This document shows, piece by piece, positions 25,088-32,668 of a DNA stretch of 64,000 bases. The position numbers and the translations under genes were made by a program. Source of the DNA: Phenylobacterium sp. (GTDB lineage Bacteria; Pseudomonadota; Alphaproteobacteria; Caulobacterales; Caulobacteraceae); the NCBI RefSeq assembly GCF_030679875.1, contig NZ_JAUXSP010000019.1, positions 186,001 through 250,000 of the forward strand, given 5' to 3'. Under the pieces are notes generated by a model, which worked only from the letters and a program-made list of their open reading frames with translations, had not been told where the DNA came from and made no database searches. Position 1 is the first letter of the stretch. Every line of letters begins with the position of its first letter.

Positions 25088-25408
25088 GTGAATAAAAAGA
25101 TCGGGCTTATAGTTGCTTCTGTCGTCTTGCTGGGCAGCGGCGGTGCTGCCTTCGCCGACGCTGTTTGGGACGCTGCGGACAAGGCCTGCAAAGGAGCAGG
25201 TGCTGACTGCTGCGCCGTAGCCGACGCAAACGGTAATCCGAAAAAGACCAATGGCATGCAACACTGCGCTTGCGGTTTGGCTATCGCCTCAGCTGGCCCC
25301 ATTACGAACCTGCGGCAACGGCTGAAGCTGACCACGGCAAAGGGCGTGAGGCAGTCACTCGCGCAGGTCAGGCTTGCGCCGGACAACAAAGCCGCCATTC
25401 GCAACTGA
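25088..25408 (+). CDS. Small secreted cysteine-containing protein, paralogue 1
   Basis: This is a 106-residue protein starting at GTG 25088, with GGGGGA 7 bases upstream. It has a clear signal peptide (lysines, then a hydrophobic core, then AAFA cleavage near residue 23). The mature part begins DAVWDAADKAC and has further cysteines in ADCCAV and HCACG. The stretch WDAAD-AC-...-C-DANG is shared with the next gene, so the two look like diverged tandem duplicates. The family is not recognised. Periplasmic or extracellular location with disulfides or metal binding is likely. The surrounding DNA is AT-richer than the window average, which suggests transfer. Confidence 0.7.
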   Translation: MNKKIGLIVASVVLLGSGGAAFADAVWDAADKACKGAGADCCAVADANGNPKKTNGMQHCACGLAIASAGPITNLRQRLKLTTAKGVRQSLAQVRLAPDNKAAIRN

Positions 25409-25465
25409 GCGCGCGGGGGCGCCGTGAGCCTAGGCGCCCCCGCCAATTCTCTGGAGAGACTTTTG

Positions 25466-25759
25466 ATGAAAAAGAATGTTCTTTCTGTAGTTCTCGGGGT
25501 GGGGCTACTGGCCTCCAGTGCGAGTTTCGCTGCCGAGCCCAACTGGGATGCGGCAGATGCCGCTTGTGCGCCTGGCTGCGCCGAGGTCGGGCCTGATGGC
25601 TATCCGACTTATGTTGGCGAGCGATACGGATGCATCACCGGCAAGCTTGTCGCGGCGACGCCCCGCGAGAAGCTAACTCCGAAGTTGCGGCGGGAATTCG
25701 CTGCGCGCTATGGCGTAAGATACGTCGGCGTCCACAAAGAAAAGAAGACGGTTAGATAG
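25466..25759 (+). CDS. Small secreted cysteine-containing protein, paralogue 2
   Basis: This is a 97-residue protein starting at ATG 25466 with GGAGAG 8 bases upstream. The signal peptide is MKKNVLSVVLGVGLLASSAS followed by FA. The mature N-terminus EPNWDAADAACAPGCAEV matches the preceding gene, and a third cysteine sits in RYGCITG. The C-terminus is basic (HKEKKTVR). It lies 57 bases after its paralogue, so an operon is likely, and a strong terminator follows at 25876-25916. Function unknown. Confidence 0.7.
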   Translation: MKKNVLSVVLGVGLLASSASFAAEPNWDAADAACAPGCAEVGPDGYPTYVGERYGCITGKLVAATPREKLTPKLRREFAARYGVRYVGVHKEKKTVR

Positions 25760-25875
25760 CTTAGAATACAGAGATAAATGGATTTATTGCCCGCTTTGTT
25801 CGGTGGATTTTATTCGATACCGGCGATAATTCGCGGCTTTAAATTCGGCTATGTATAGACCTAATGAGCTTCATG

Positions 25876-25916
25876 AATTGATGCCTGTTGATTTTATGGC
25901 ATCAATTGTTCTTTTT
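25876..25916 (+). terminator. Rho-independent terminator after the small secreted gene pair
   Basis: A perfect 10-bp stem AATTGATGCC/GGCATCAATT with a 12-base loop is followed by GTTCTTTTT. The T tract is on the plus-strand side only, so it ends transcription from the small secreted genes and protects the convergent monooxygenase gene. Confidence 0.85.
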
Positions 25917-25925
25917 AGCTGAAGG

Positions 25926-27275
25926 TCATGGGCGGATTTCAGGTGTGCGACCCTCTACAAGCGGTGTCGCCCGTCTCTCGCCCCGCCCGATCTCCTTCAT
26001 CAGATCATGGACGTAGACCCCGAAGTCCACCTGGATGGTGTGGCGCTGGCTCTTGTAGAAGTGGCCGAGGTGGGTGGCTTCGTCCTTGGCGATGATGGCT
26101 TCCATCTCAGCGCGCGGCGGCGGGACGTAGCGGCCGGTGAGGCAGGCGGCCGCCAGCTTGGCCTGCTGCTCGGCGAAGTTGACCAGGGTCGGCAGGGGCT
26201 GGGCCAGGCCCATGAAGAAGAGGTTGGGCACGCCGGGCTTCATCATCCGCTTGAACAGGGGGAAGCGGTGCTCGGCGTCCGGCAATAGGTCCGGGTCGTC
26301 GAAGAAGGGGAAGCTGATCTTGTAGCCCGTGGCGTAGATGATGACGTCGACCGCCTCCACGCTGCCGTCCTCGAAGCGGACCTGATCGCCCATCAGCTGC
26401 GCGATGTTCGGCTTGAACTTGATGTCGCCGCAGCCGGCCCGGGTGAGGAATTCGCCGGAGACCGAGGGGTGGGCGGTGAGCGGCTCATGGTCGGGCTTGG
26501 GCAGGCCATAGTCCTCCATGTTGCCCACCAGCTTGCGGATGCGTTTGGCGGCCAGGCGCAGGCCCAGCTTGCGCGGCATCCAGTGGGGCATGGCGGCTTT
26601 GTCGGCGACCTTGCCGTTCATGTATTTGGGCAGCACCCAGACGCCCCGGCGCGCAGCCACCCACAGGGTTTTGGCGATCGGCTTCTGCGACAGCTCCGAG
26701 GCGATATCCATGGCCGAATTGCCCATGCCGACCACGACGATGGTCTTGCCGCGCAGGTCCACGGGCGCGAACGGGCTGCGATAGGCGTGCGCATGCATGG
26801 CCACCCCTGAGAACGGACCGGGATAGTCCGGCGTGCGCGGGTTCCAGTGGTGGCCGTTGGCGACGAAGAGGACGTCATAGGTCCTGGTCTCGCCGGTCGA
26901 GAGCGTGATGGCCCAGGCGCCTTCGTCGGTGCGGGCGGCCTTCGTCACGGCGGTGTTGAAGGTGATGTGCGGGCGTAAGCCGAAGTGGTCCACATAGTCG
27001 CGGAAATAGGCCAGCAGCTGGCTGTGGTGGGGGAAGTCTGGCCAGTCGGCGGGCACGGGATAGTCCTCGAAGGCCAGGCGCCATTTCGAGGTGTCGATGT
27101 GCAGGCTCTCGTAGCAGGCCGACATGCCGTTGGGATTGTTGAAGTACCAGTTGCCGCCCACGTCGTCGGACATCTCGAAGACGTCGAAGGATATGCCCTC
27201 GTCCTTCAGCCGCTTGGCCGTGGTGAAGCCCGAGGGGCCGGCGCCGATGATGCAGGCGGTGGGGCGGCTCGTCAT
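25926..27275 (-). CDS. Flavin-containing monooxygenase-like FAD/NAD(P)H enzyme
   Basis: This is a 449-residue class B flavoprotein monooxygenase. The FAD Rossmann motif IIGAGPSG is at the N-terminus, the FMO identifying sequence FSGVAMHAHAY fits FxGxxxHxxxY near residue 160, and the NADPH motif VVGMGNSAMDIA is near 185. It probably oxygenates a nitrogen, sulfur or carbonyl substrate, with no way to tell which. Two ATGs lie six bases apart (27281 and 27275). GGGAGG touches the first directly, so the second, at proper spacing, is the likely start. The gene stands alone. Confidence 0.87.
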   Translation of the reverse strand: MTSRPTACIIGAGPSGFTTAKRLKDEGISFDVFEMSDDVGGNWYFNNPNGMSACYESLHIDTSKWRLAFEDYPVPADWPDFPHHSQLLAYFRDYVDHFGLRPHITFNTAVTKAARTDEGAWAITLSTGETRTYDVLFVANGHHWNPRTPDYPGPFSGVAMHAHAYRSPFAPVDLRGKTIVVVGMGNSAMDIASELSQKPIAKTLWVAARRGVWVLPKYMNGKVADKAAMPHWMPRKLGLRLAAKRIRKLVGNMEDYGLPKPDHEPLTAHPSVSGEFLTRAGCGDIKFKPNIAQLMGDQVRFEDGSVEAVDVIIYATGYKISFPFFDDPDLLPDAEHRFPLFKRMMKPGVPNLFFMGLAQPLPTLVNFAEQQAKLAAACLTGRYVPPPRAEMEAIIAKDEATHLGHFYKSQRHTIQVDFGVYVHDLMKEIGRGERRATPLVEGRTPEIRP

Positions 27276-27361
27276 GGTCATCCTCCCGCGCCGATGTCGC
27301 CTCGGCGTCCGCGGGCGAGGATGGCGCCCCTTCCCCTAGGGTCGGCAACCGGGGGGCCTTC

Positions 27362-27411
27362 GCGTCCTTCGAGGCTCGCCTTGGCTCGCACCTCAGGATG
27401 AGGGAGGTGGG
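27362..27411. repeat. Dispersed repeat family A, copy 3
   Basis: GCGTCCTTCGAGGCTCGCCT continuing through CTCAGGATGAGGGAGGTGGG. It differs from copies 1 and 2 at a few positions in the middle (CTTGGCTCGC in place of CTGGCGCTCGC). Confidence 0.75.
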
Positions 27412-27417
27412 TGACAA

Positions 27418-27447
27418 GGACCCTCCGGGAAAGCCCGAGGGTGACGG
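27418..27447. repeat. Dispersed repeat family B, copy 3
   Basis: GGACCCTCCGGGAAAGCCCG followed by AGGGTGACGG. It resembles copy 2 with a few substitutions, and again sits directly beside a family A copy. Confidence 0.6.
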
Positions 27448-27516
27448 TGCGCGCGAAGGCGCTAAGCTTCACCATCAGAGACGGCGAAAAGCCGCTGGGA
27501 CCGTGGGAGCGAGACG

Positions 27517-28311
27517 ATGGATGCCAATGGCGGATTGCCCGGCGTGCGGCGCGTGGGCCTGTTCGACCCGTTTCTCTGGCTCGGCCAGGGATTTTCCGAC
27601 CTGATGCGGGCGCCGGTCCCCATGCTGGCCTATGGCATGGTGATCGCCGGTCTGAGCTCTGGCCTGCTTTACGGACTCTATGTGTCGGACGCGGCCTTCT
27701 GGGCCCTGACCCTGACCTTCGGCTTTGTCTTCATCGCCCCGATCCTGGCCATGGGGCCCTATGAGGCCGGGCGGCGGCTGGAGGCCGGCGAGGCGCCGAG
27801 CCTCATCCAGGTAGCCCTGGTCAAGCCCGCCTTCCGCCAGGACGTGGCCTATCTGGGGCTGGCGCTTCTGCTGATCTATCTGTTCTGGGGGCGGATCGCC
27901 CAGATCGTGTTCGGGCTTTCCACCTACCAGATGTACGACACGGTCGAGGCGTTCACGACCTTCGCCCTGACCACGGCTGAGGGGCACAACATGCTGCTGG
28001 CCGGGACCGTGGTGGGCGGGGTCTTCGCCTTCTTCACCTTCACCCTGATCGTGGTCTCGGCGCCGATGCTGCTGGATCCGCGGGCCAATGTGTTCGCCGC
28101 CACCCTGACCAGCTTCCGCACCGTGGCGCTCAATCCCGCGCCCATGATCCTGTGGGCGGCCCTGATCGCGGGCCTGCTGCTGGCCAGCGCGGCGACGGGT
28201 TTCCTGGCCCTGGTGGTGGTGTTCCCCTGGCTGGGGCTGTCCAGCTGGCGGGCCTATCGCGCCCTGGTGGCCGAACCTGAGCCCGCGCCCCTGGGCGTCC
28301 AGCCGGCCTGA
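27517..28311 (+). CDS. DUF2189 integral membrane protein
   Basis: This is a 264-residue inner-membrane protein with about six hydrophobic segments. The pattern MGPYEAGRRLEAGE after the second segment and a later VVSAPMLLDPRANVFAA, with SFRTVALNPAPM, fits the DUF2189 family, whose members often occur near respiratory or membrane genes in alphaproteobacteria. The function is unknown. ATG 27517 is preceded by GGGAGCGAG. It is convergent with the EAL gene, with a 4-base gap between the stops. Confidence 0.78.
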   Translation: MDANGGLPGVRRVGLFDPFLWLGQGFSDLMRAPVPMLAYGMVIAGLSSGLLYGLYVSDAAFWALTLTFGFVFIAPILAMGPYEAGRRLEAGEAPSLIQVALVKPAFRQDVAYLGLALLLIYLFWGRIAQIVFGLSTYQMYDTVEAFTTFALTTAEGHNMLLAGTVVGGVFAFFTFTLIVVSAPMLLDPRANVFAATLTSFRTVALNPAPMILWAALIAGLLLASAATGFLALVVVFPWLGLSSWRAYRALVAEPEPAPLGVQPA

Positions 28312-28315
28312 GGCC

Positions 28316-29107
28316 TCAGCCCGTCGCCGCCAGGCGCGGGGCGCTCAGATGGACGATGGGTAGCGACTCAAAGGCCGGCCGGGCCAGCAGATAGCCCTGG
28401 ATATGGCGCACGCCGATGGCGCGCAGGGCCGCCAGCTCGCCCTCGGTCTCGATCCCCTCGGCGATGACGTTGATCCCGAGTTCGGCGCACATGCGCACGA
28501 TGCCGGCGACAATGATCCGCCGGGGCAGGCTCTCGTCCAGGCCGCGGACCAGCTCCATGTCGATCTTGATGATGTCCGGCTGGAAGCGGGCCAGCAGGTT
28601 CAGCCCCGCATGGCCGGCGCCGAAGTCGTCCAGGGCGGTGCCAAAGCCCATCTGCTGATAGCTGGCGACGATATTGGCCACATGGGTCGGGTCGGCCATC
28701 TGCTCGTTCTCGGTGAACTCGAAGATCAGCCGCTCGGAGGGCAGGGCCACGGCGCTGGCGGTGGCCAGGGTCAGCCGGATACAGGCCTTGGGCGAATAGA
28801 CCGCATTGGGCAGGAAGTTGATCGACAGCCGCGCAGGCCCGTCCAAGAGGCCGGCTCGCACGGCGGTCTCGATGGCCTTGACCCGGCACTGCTGGTCGAA
28901 GGCGTAGCGGTTTTCCTCGGTGACCTGGGAGAGCACGCTCCAGGCCGATTCCCCGGCCGGACCCCGCACCAGGGCCTCATAGGCGAAGGGCTGGCCGGTC
29001 TCCATGTCCATGATCGGCTGGAAGGCCATGGAGAAGTCGAAGTCGAGGCCGGCGCCGTCACGGCAACCCTGGCAGGGGACGGCGGCGGCAGACGCGTTGA
29101 TGGTCAT
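28316..29107 (-). CDS. Stand-alone EAL-domain c-di-GMP phosphodiesterase
   Basis: This is a 263-residue protein that is almost entirely an EAL domain. The catalytic set looks complete: YEALVRG (EAL signature), SINFLPNA, FEFTENE, DDFGAGHAG, IKID and AEGIETEGEL. It should therefore hydrolyse c-di-GMP to pGpG. There is no GGDEF, PAS or membrane segment, only a short N-terminus with PCQGC that might bind metal or sense redox. Alternatively it could be a signalling EAL protein that acts by protein contact, as E. coli YcgF does. It is a probable single-gene unit. Confidence 0.9.
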   Translation of the reverse strand: MTINASAAAVPCQGCRDGAGLDFDFSMAFQPIMDMETGQPFAYEALVRGPAGESAWSVLSQVTEENRYAFDQQCRVKAIETAVRAGLLDGPARLSINFLPNAVYSPKACIRLTLATASAVALPSERLIFEFTENEQMADPTHVANIVASYQQMGFGTALDDFGAGHAGLNLLARFQPDIIKIDMELVRGLDESLPRRIIVAGIVRMCAELGINVIAEGIETEGELAALRAIGVRHIQGYLLARPAFESLPIVHLSAPRLAATG

Positions 29108-29167
29108 GCAAATGAATCCCAGAAACAGGCCGCAACCCTGCCGGGAAAGTTTGAATCAAGGGTGGAG

Positions 29168-29196
29168 GGCCCCCGCGACAGCCGGTCGCAGGGGCC
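29168..29196 (-). terminator. GC-rich hairpin between the EAL gene and the esterase gene
   Basis: The arms GGCCCC-C-GCGAC and GTCGC-A-GGGGCC pair around a 5-base loop with a single internal mismatch. It lies just past the stop of the minus-strand esterase gene. No run of T follows on either strand, so it is a stable hairpin and possibly a weak or Rho-assisted terminator. Confidence 0.45.
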
Positions 29197-29202
29197 ACCG
29201 CT

Positions 29203-30228
29203 TCAGATCCCCTGGCGCGCCTTGCCGCCGGGGGCCGACTGGATCAGGTCGAGGATGGCCTCGGTGACCTTGGGCTCCAGGCCCTCGGTGTGGCCTTTGT
29301 TGATCCGCACCACGTCGGCGACGACGCGGCCGTCCTGGCAATCGGACCAGGCGAAGATCTCCGCCGTCCCGGGCGCGGCCGCCAAGCCCCAGACCTTGTA
29401 GGTCGAGCGGGCATAGTCCCAGACGTGGCCGGGCTGGTCATCGACCACATCAGGCCGGCGGACGCGGGGTCCGCAGGCGTATTTTTCAGCCCAGGGCGAG
29501 GTGTCGGGCAGGGACTCGATCTCATGCTCGCCAATGGCGAAGATGTGGGAGATGTCGCAGGCGATGGTCATCTCGCCGCGCATGGCCGTCCGCGGGGGCG
29601 GCGGGGAGCCGTCGGCCAGGGGCGGACCGAAAGCCGCCACGAAGGGCGCCTGGCCGATGCGGCCGCCCGAGAGGCTGAGCCAGCCGTCGACCTTGTCCTT
29701 GAAGAAGTCCGAGCAGACGATCCGGCTGGAGGTGAAGCCCCCCTGGCTGTGGCCCGCGAGCCAGAAGGCCGCCACATTGGCCAGGCCGACCTTCTCGAAC
29801 ACCATCTCGGTGATGTTCTGCAGATGGGCGTCGTCGGCCTCGCCATCCCAGCGGCGCACCGCCGCGCCCCCCGGCCACATCGAGGTCTCCGTCGCCGCCG
29901 TGGGGGTGGCGATCACCAGCCGGCGCTGATCCTTGTAGTCAGCGGCTGGGAAGTAATGCCGCTGCCAGTTTCCGATGGAGCCTGCGCCATGGAGGTTGAG
30001 GATGAAGGTCACCTCTTCCCCCGGCTTCAGATCACAGGGCATGTCGAGGAAGAAGCTGCGGCCGGTCTTGGGATCGGTCACATCGCCCAGATTGGCGAGG
30101 ACGGGCGAGGTGGCGCATTCGGCGCCCGAACAGCGAGCCACGGGCGGCGTCTCGCAGGCGGACTGGGCCGCAGCCGGGCCAGCCAACAGAGCCCCGAAGG
30201 CGGCGAGCGTGAACAGTCTGGTCTTCAT
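29203..30228 (-). CDS. Secreted alpha/beta hydrolase, polyester-depolymerase (LpqC)-like
   Basis: This is a 341-residue exported hydrolase. The signal peptide MKTRLFTLAAFGALLAGPAA is followed by a mature part with paired cysteines (CETPPVARC, AECATS, a later DMPC and IVC), suggesting disulfides. The nucleophile motif GHSQGGF marks the alpha/beta hydrolase serine. The arrangement resembles poly(3-hydroxybutyrate) depolymerase/feruloyl esterase-like (LpqC) proteins. The likely substrates are polyesters or feruloyl esters, which is inference from family only. It is divergent from the Zur-controlled operon. Confidence 0.8.
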   Translation of the reverse strand: MKTRLFTLAAFGALLAGPAAAQSACETPPVARCSGAECATSPVLANLGDVTDPKTGRSFFLDMPCDLKPGEEVTFILNLHGAGSIGNWQRHYFPAADYKDQRRLVIATPTAATETSMWPGGAAVRRWDGEADDAHLQNITEMVFEKVGLANVAAFWLAGHSQGGFTSSRIVCSDFFKDKVDGWLSLSGGRIGQAPFVAAFGPPLADGSPPPPRTAMRGEMTIACDISHIFAIGEHEIESLPDTSPWAEKYACGPRVRRPDVVDDQPGHVWDYARSTYKVWGLAAAPGTAEIFAWSDCQDGRVVADVVRINKGHTEGLEPKVTEAILDLIQSAPGGKARQGI

Positions 30229-30326
30229 GATTGTTGTTTTCCCCTTGGCCCGGACTCCGCCAGGCGCCTGAGCCCATGATAGGCGAACAGCGGTTGGGGA
30301 GTCTCGTCTCTACGCTACGGTATGTT

Positions 30327-30345
30327 GGTGTTATAATGTTTCAAG
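30327..30345 (+). promoter_or_regulatory. Possible degenerate Zur half-site
   Basis: The stretch GGTGTTATAATG matches the left half of the perfect palindrome 49 bases downstream at 8 of 9 positions, but the right half is poor. It could be a secondary site for the same regulator. Confidence 0.3.
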
Positions 30346-30375
30346 AACCGGCTTGACCGCCCTGCACCCCTTGTA

Positions 30376-30394
30376 GATGTTATAGTATAACATC
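30376..30394 (+). promoter_or_regulatory. Zur-type operator before zigA
   Basis: GATGTTATAGTATAACATC is a perfect 9+1+9 palindrome of the form recognised by alphaproteobacterial zinc-uptake regulator Zur. It lies 15 bases before ATG 30410 and probably overlaps the promoter (TATAGT/TATAAC), so Zn-loaded Zur would block transcription of the three-gene operon. Confidence 0.8.
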
Positions 30395-30409
30395 AAGAGG
30401 ATCGGGCGC

Positions 30410-31627
30410 ATGACGCGACTGCCGGTGACCGTGCTCTCAGGCTTTCTGGGGGCGGGCAAGACCACCCTGCTGAACCACGTCCTGCGCAATCGCGAGGGGC
30501 TCCGCGTCGCCGTGATCGTCAACGACATGAGCGAGGTGAACATCGACGCCGAGCTGGTCCGCGACGGCGGCGCCGAGTTGTCGCGCACCGAGGAGCGGCT
30601 GGTGGAGATGAGCAATGGCTGCATCTGCTGCACCCTGCGGGAGGATTTGCTGGCCGAGGTGCGCCGCCTGGCCGCCGAGGGACGCTTTGACTACCTGCTG
30701 ATCGAGAGCACGGGCATTTCCGAGCCCATGCCGGTGGCCGCCACCTTCGATTTCCTGGAGGAGAGCGGCGACTCCCTGCGCGACGTGACCCGTCTGGACA
30801 CCATGGTGACGGTGGTCGACGCGCTGAACTTCCACCGTGACTATGGCAGCTATGATCGCCTGGCCGACCGTGGCGAGAGCCTGGGGGAGGACGATGTCCG
30901 CTCCATCGTCGACCTGCTGGTCGATCAGGTGGAGTTCGCCGACGTCATCGTGCTGAGCAAGATCGACCTCGTCGAGGCCGTCGTCGCCGATGAGGTGGAG
31001 GCGGTCTGCCGGGCCCTAAATCCCAGCGCCCGGATCGTCCGCGCCGTGAGGGGCGAGGTTCGGCTCGCCGACATCCTTGATACCGGCCTGTTCGACATGG
31101 AGAAGGCCGCCGCCGCCCCGGGCTGGCGCCAGGCCCTGGAGTTCGGGGCGCCCTCGGAGTCGGAGGAGTACGGCGTGGCGACCTTCGTCTACCGCGCCCG
31201 GCGGCCCTTCCACCCCGAGCGTCTGAAGGCGCTGCTGGATCAGGAATGGCCCGGCGTCTGGCGCTCCAAGGGATTCCTCTGGATGGCGACCCGGATGTCC
31301 AAGGCCGGCGCCTGGAGCCAGGCCGGGGCCGCCATGACCTTTGAATGGGGAGGCTATTGGTGGGCGGCGATCCCGCCGGAGCGTCGCCCCCAGGATGCGG
31401 AGACCCGGGCGGCCATCTCCAGCCGCTGGCGCGCGCCCTACGGGGACCGCCGACAGGAACTTGTTCTGATCGGCAAGGACATGGACCAGGCCGGCCTCAC
31501 GGCGCTCTTTGACGCGGCGCTGCTGACGCCGGAGGAGACCCGACGCGGCCCTGACGCCTGGAAGCGTCTGGCCGATCCCTTTCCGGAATGGGGGCCTGCG
31601 CCCCAGCCCGAAGTCGCGCTCGCCTGA
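30410..31627 (+). CDS. zigA: COG0523 GTPase, zinc chaperone ZigA-type
   Basis: This is a 405-residue P-loop GTPase. Walker A is [10 protein letters not shown] (10-19), and the metal motif Cys71-x-Cys73-Cys74 is in [13 protein letters not shown] CobW-type C-terminal domain follows, with the end region rich in aromatic residues. COG0523 proteins under Zur control are zinc chaperones or zinc-scarcity factors that deliver zinc to key metalloenzymes. It is the first gene of the operon behind a perfect Zur box. The symbol follows the Zur context, since CobW, HypB and nitrile-hydratase activators are alternatives within COG0523. Confidence 0.88.
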   Translation: MTRLPVTVLSGFLGAGKTTLLNHVLRNREGLRVAVIVNDMSEVNIDAELVRDGGAELSRTEERLVEMSNGCICCTLREDLLAEVRRLAAEGRFDYLLIESTGISEPMPVAATFDFLEESGDSLRDVTRLDTMVTVVDALNFHRDYGSYDRLADRGESLGEDDVRSIVDLLVDQVEFADVIVLSKIDLVEAVVADEVEAVCRALNPSARIVRAVRGEVRLADILDTGLFDMEKAAAAPGWRQALEFGAPSESEEYGVATFVYRARRPFHPERLKALLDQEWPGVWRSKGFLWMATRMSKAGAWSQAGAAMTFEWGGYWWAAIPPERRPQDAETRAAISSRWRAPYGDRRQELVLIGKDMDQAGLTALFDAALLTPEETRRGPDAWKRLADPFPEWGPAPQPEVALA

Positions 31628-31657
31628 GCCCTGCGATCTGACGAAATCGAGTCTCCC

Positions 31658-32032
31658 ATGAAGCTGTCCACCCCCCACCTTCTCGATGGGTCCGCCATCG
31701 GTCTTTCTGGCCTGTGCCTGATCCATTGCCTCGCCCTACCGGTCGCCGCCGCCTTCGCCCCCCTGCTGGGGGTATGGAGCGAGGCCGAGTGGGTCCACTT
31801 GACCCTCGTCCTGCTGGCCGCCCCCCTGTCCGCGGGCGCCCTGCTCCTGACGCGGCCCCGCCGCCCCCTGGCCATCGCTCTGGCGGCGACGGGGCTTGCC
31901 CTGATGGCGACAGCCCTGTCCTATCCGGACGCAGAGACCCTGATGACGGTCGCCGGCGGATTGACCCTGGCCGGCGGTCATCTGGTGAACTGGAGAGGCC
32001 GCGCCGTCCCGCCCCATGCGCATTCGACCTGA
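31658..32032 (+). CDS. MerC-domain membrane protein
   Basis: This is a 124-residue membrane protein with about four hydrophobic segments. It has the MerC-type start GSAIGLSGLCLIHC, with Cys20 and Cys24 as a CxxxC pair in the first helix, and a histidine-ending C-terminus (PPHAHST). MerC proteins carry mercuric ions, but those next to Zur-regulated zigA genes are more likely involved in zinc handling, which is inference from context. It lies 30 bases after zigA and overlaps the next gene by 17 bases. Confidence 0.82.
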   Translation: MKLSTPHLLDGSAIGLSGLCLIHCLALPVAAAFAPLLGVWSEAEWVHLTLVLLAAPLSAGALLLTRPRRPLAIALAATGLALMATALSYPDAETLMTVAGGLTLAGGHLVNWRGRAVPPHAHST

Positions 32033-32663
32033 CTCCGCCCTGCTCCTGGCCGTGCTGCTGCTTGGAGCCTGCGGCGAGCGACCGGCAGAGGCGCCAGATG
32101 CAGCCCCGCTGGCCCCGATCGCGGCTGTAACGGCAGAGGCTGGCGAACCGACAGAATCAGATGTGACCGCTGAGGCGGCTCCCAACGCGGAGATGTGGGC
32201 TGAGTTTGAGTCGGGTCAGTCGCCGATGGTCGAAGAACTGGCCAGCGAGCGGGCGCTGCAGCTGACCTTGCCCACCGCCGATGGCCCCCAGTGGGCGAAG
32301 CTGCGCAAGACGACGGTCTGGGTCGATGAACCCACCCAGCTGTTCCGCGCCCGGCACCCGGCCGAGGTCCGCGCCCTGGCGGGCAAGACGTTCAAGATCC
32401 AGGGCTTCATGCTCCCCCTGGAAATGGCCGAACGGACCCGGCGCTTTCTGATCTCGCCCTATACGCCGGTCTGTTTCTACCATCCCCCAGCCGAGCCCAA
32501 TGAGGTGATCGAGGTCTGGCTCGATAAGCCGATCCGCGCCGGCTACCATCTGGTGGAAGTCGAAGGGGTTCTGGCGCTCACCGACAACGGTGAGAAGGGC
32601 CTGTTCTTTCAGATCCACAATGGCGCGGCCCGGGTCGTCCAGGAAGTGGACGGCGGCCTCTGA
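32016..32663 (+). CDS. DUF3299 lipoprotein of the zinc-scarcity operon
   Basis: This is a 215-residue envelope lipoprotein. The lipobox LLLGAC gives a lipidated Cys19, followed by an acidic, alanine-rich linker. From about residue 95 comes the DUF3299 domain, with KIQGFMLPLEMAERTRRFLI, CFYHPP and PNEVIEVWL, which contain a cysteine-histidine pair that could bind metal. It is the third gene after the Zur box (17-base overlap with the MerC-type gene), so it is likely expressed when zinc is scarce. Its molecular role is unknown. It ends 5 bases before the convergent acyl-CoA dehydrogenase stop. Confidence 0.78.
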   Translation: MRIRPDSALLLAVLLLGACGERPAEAPDAAPLAPIAAVTAEAGEPTESDVTAEAAPNAEMWAEFESGQSPMVEELASERALQLTLPTADGPQWAKLRKTTVWVDEPTQLFRARHPAEVRALAGKTFKIQGFMLPLEMAERTRRFLISPYTPVCFYHPPAEPNEVIEVWLDKPIRAGYHLVEVEGVLALTDNGEKGLFFQIHNGAARVVQEVDGGL

Positions 32664-32668
32664 TCGCC

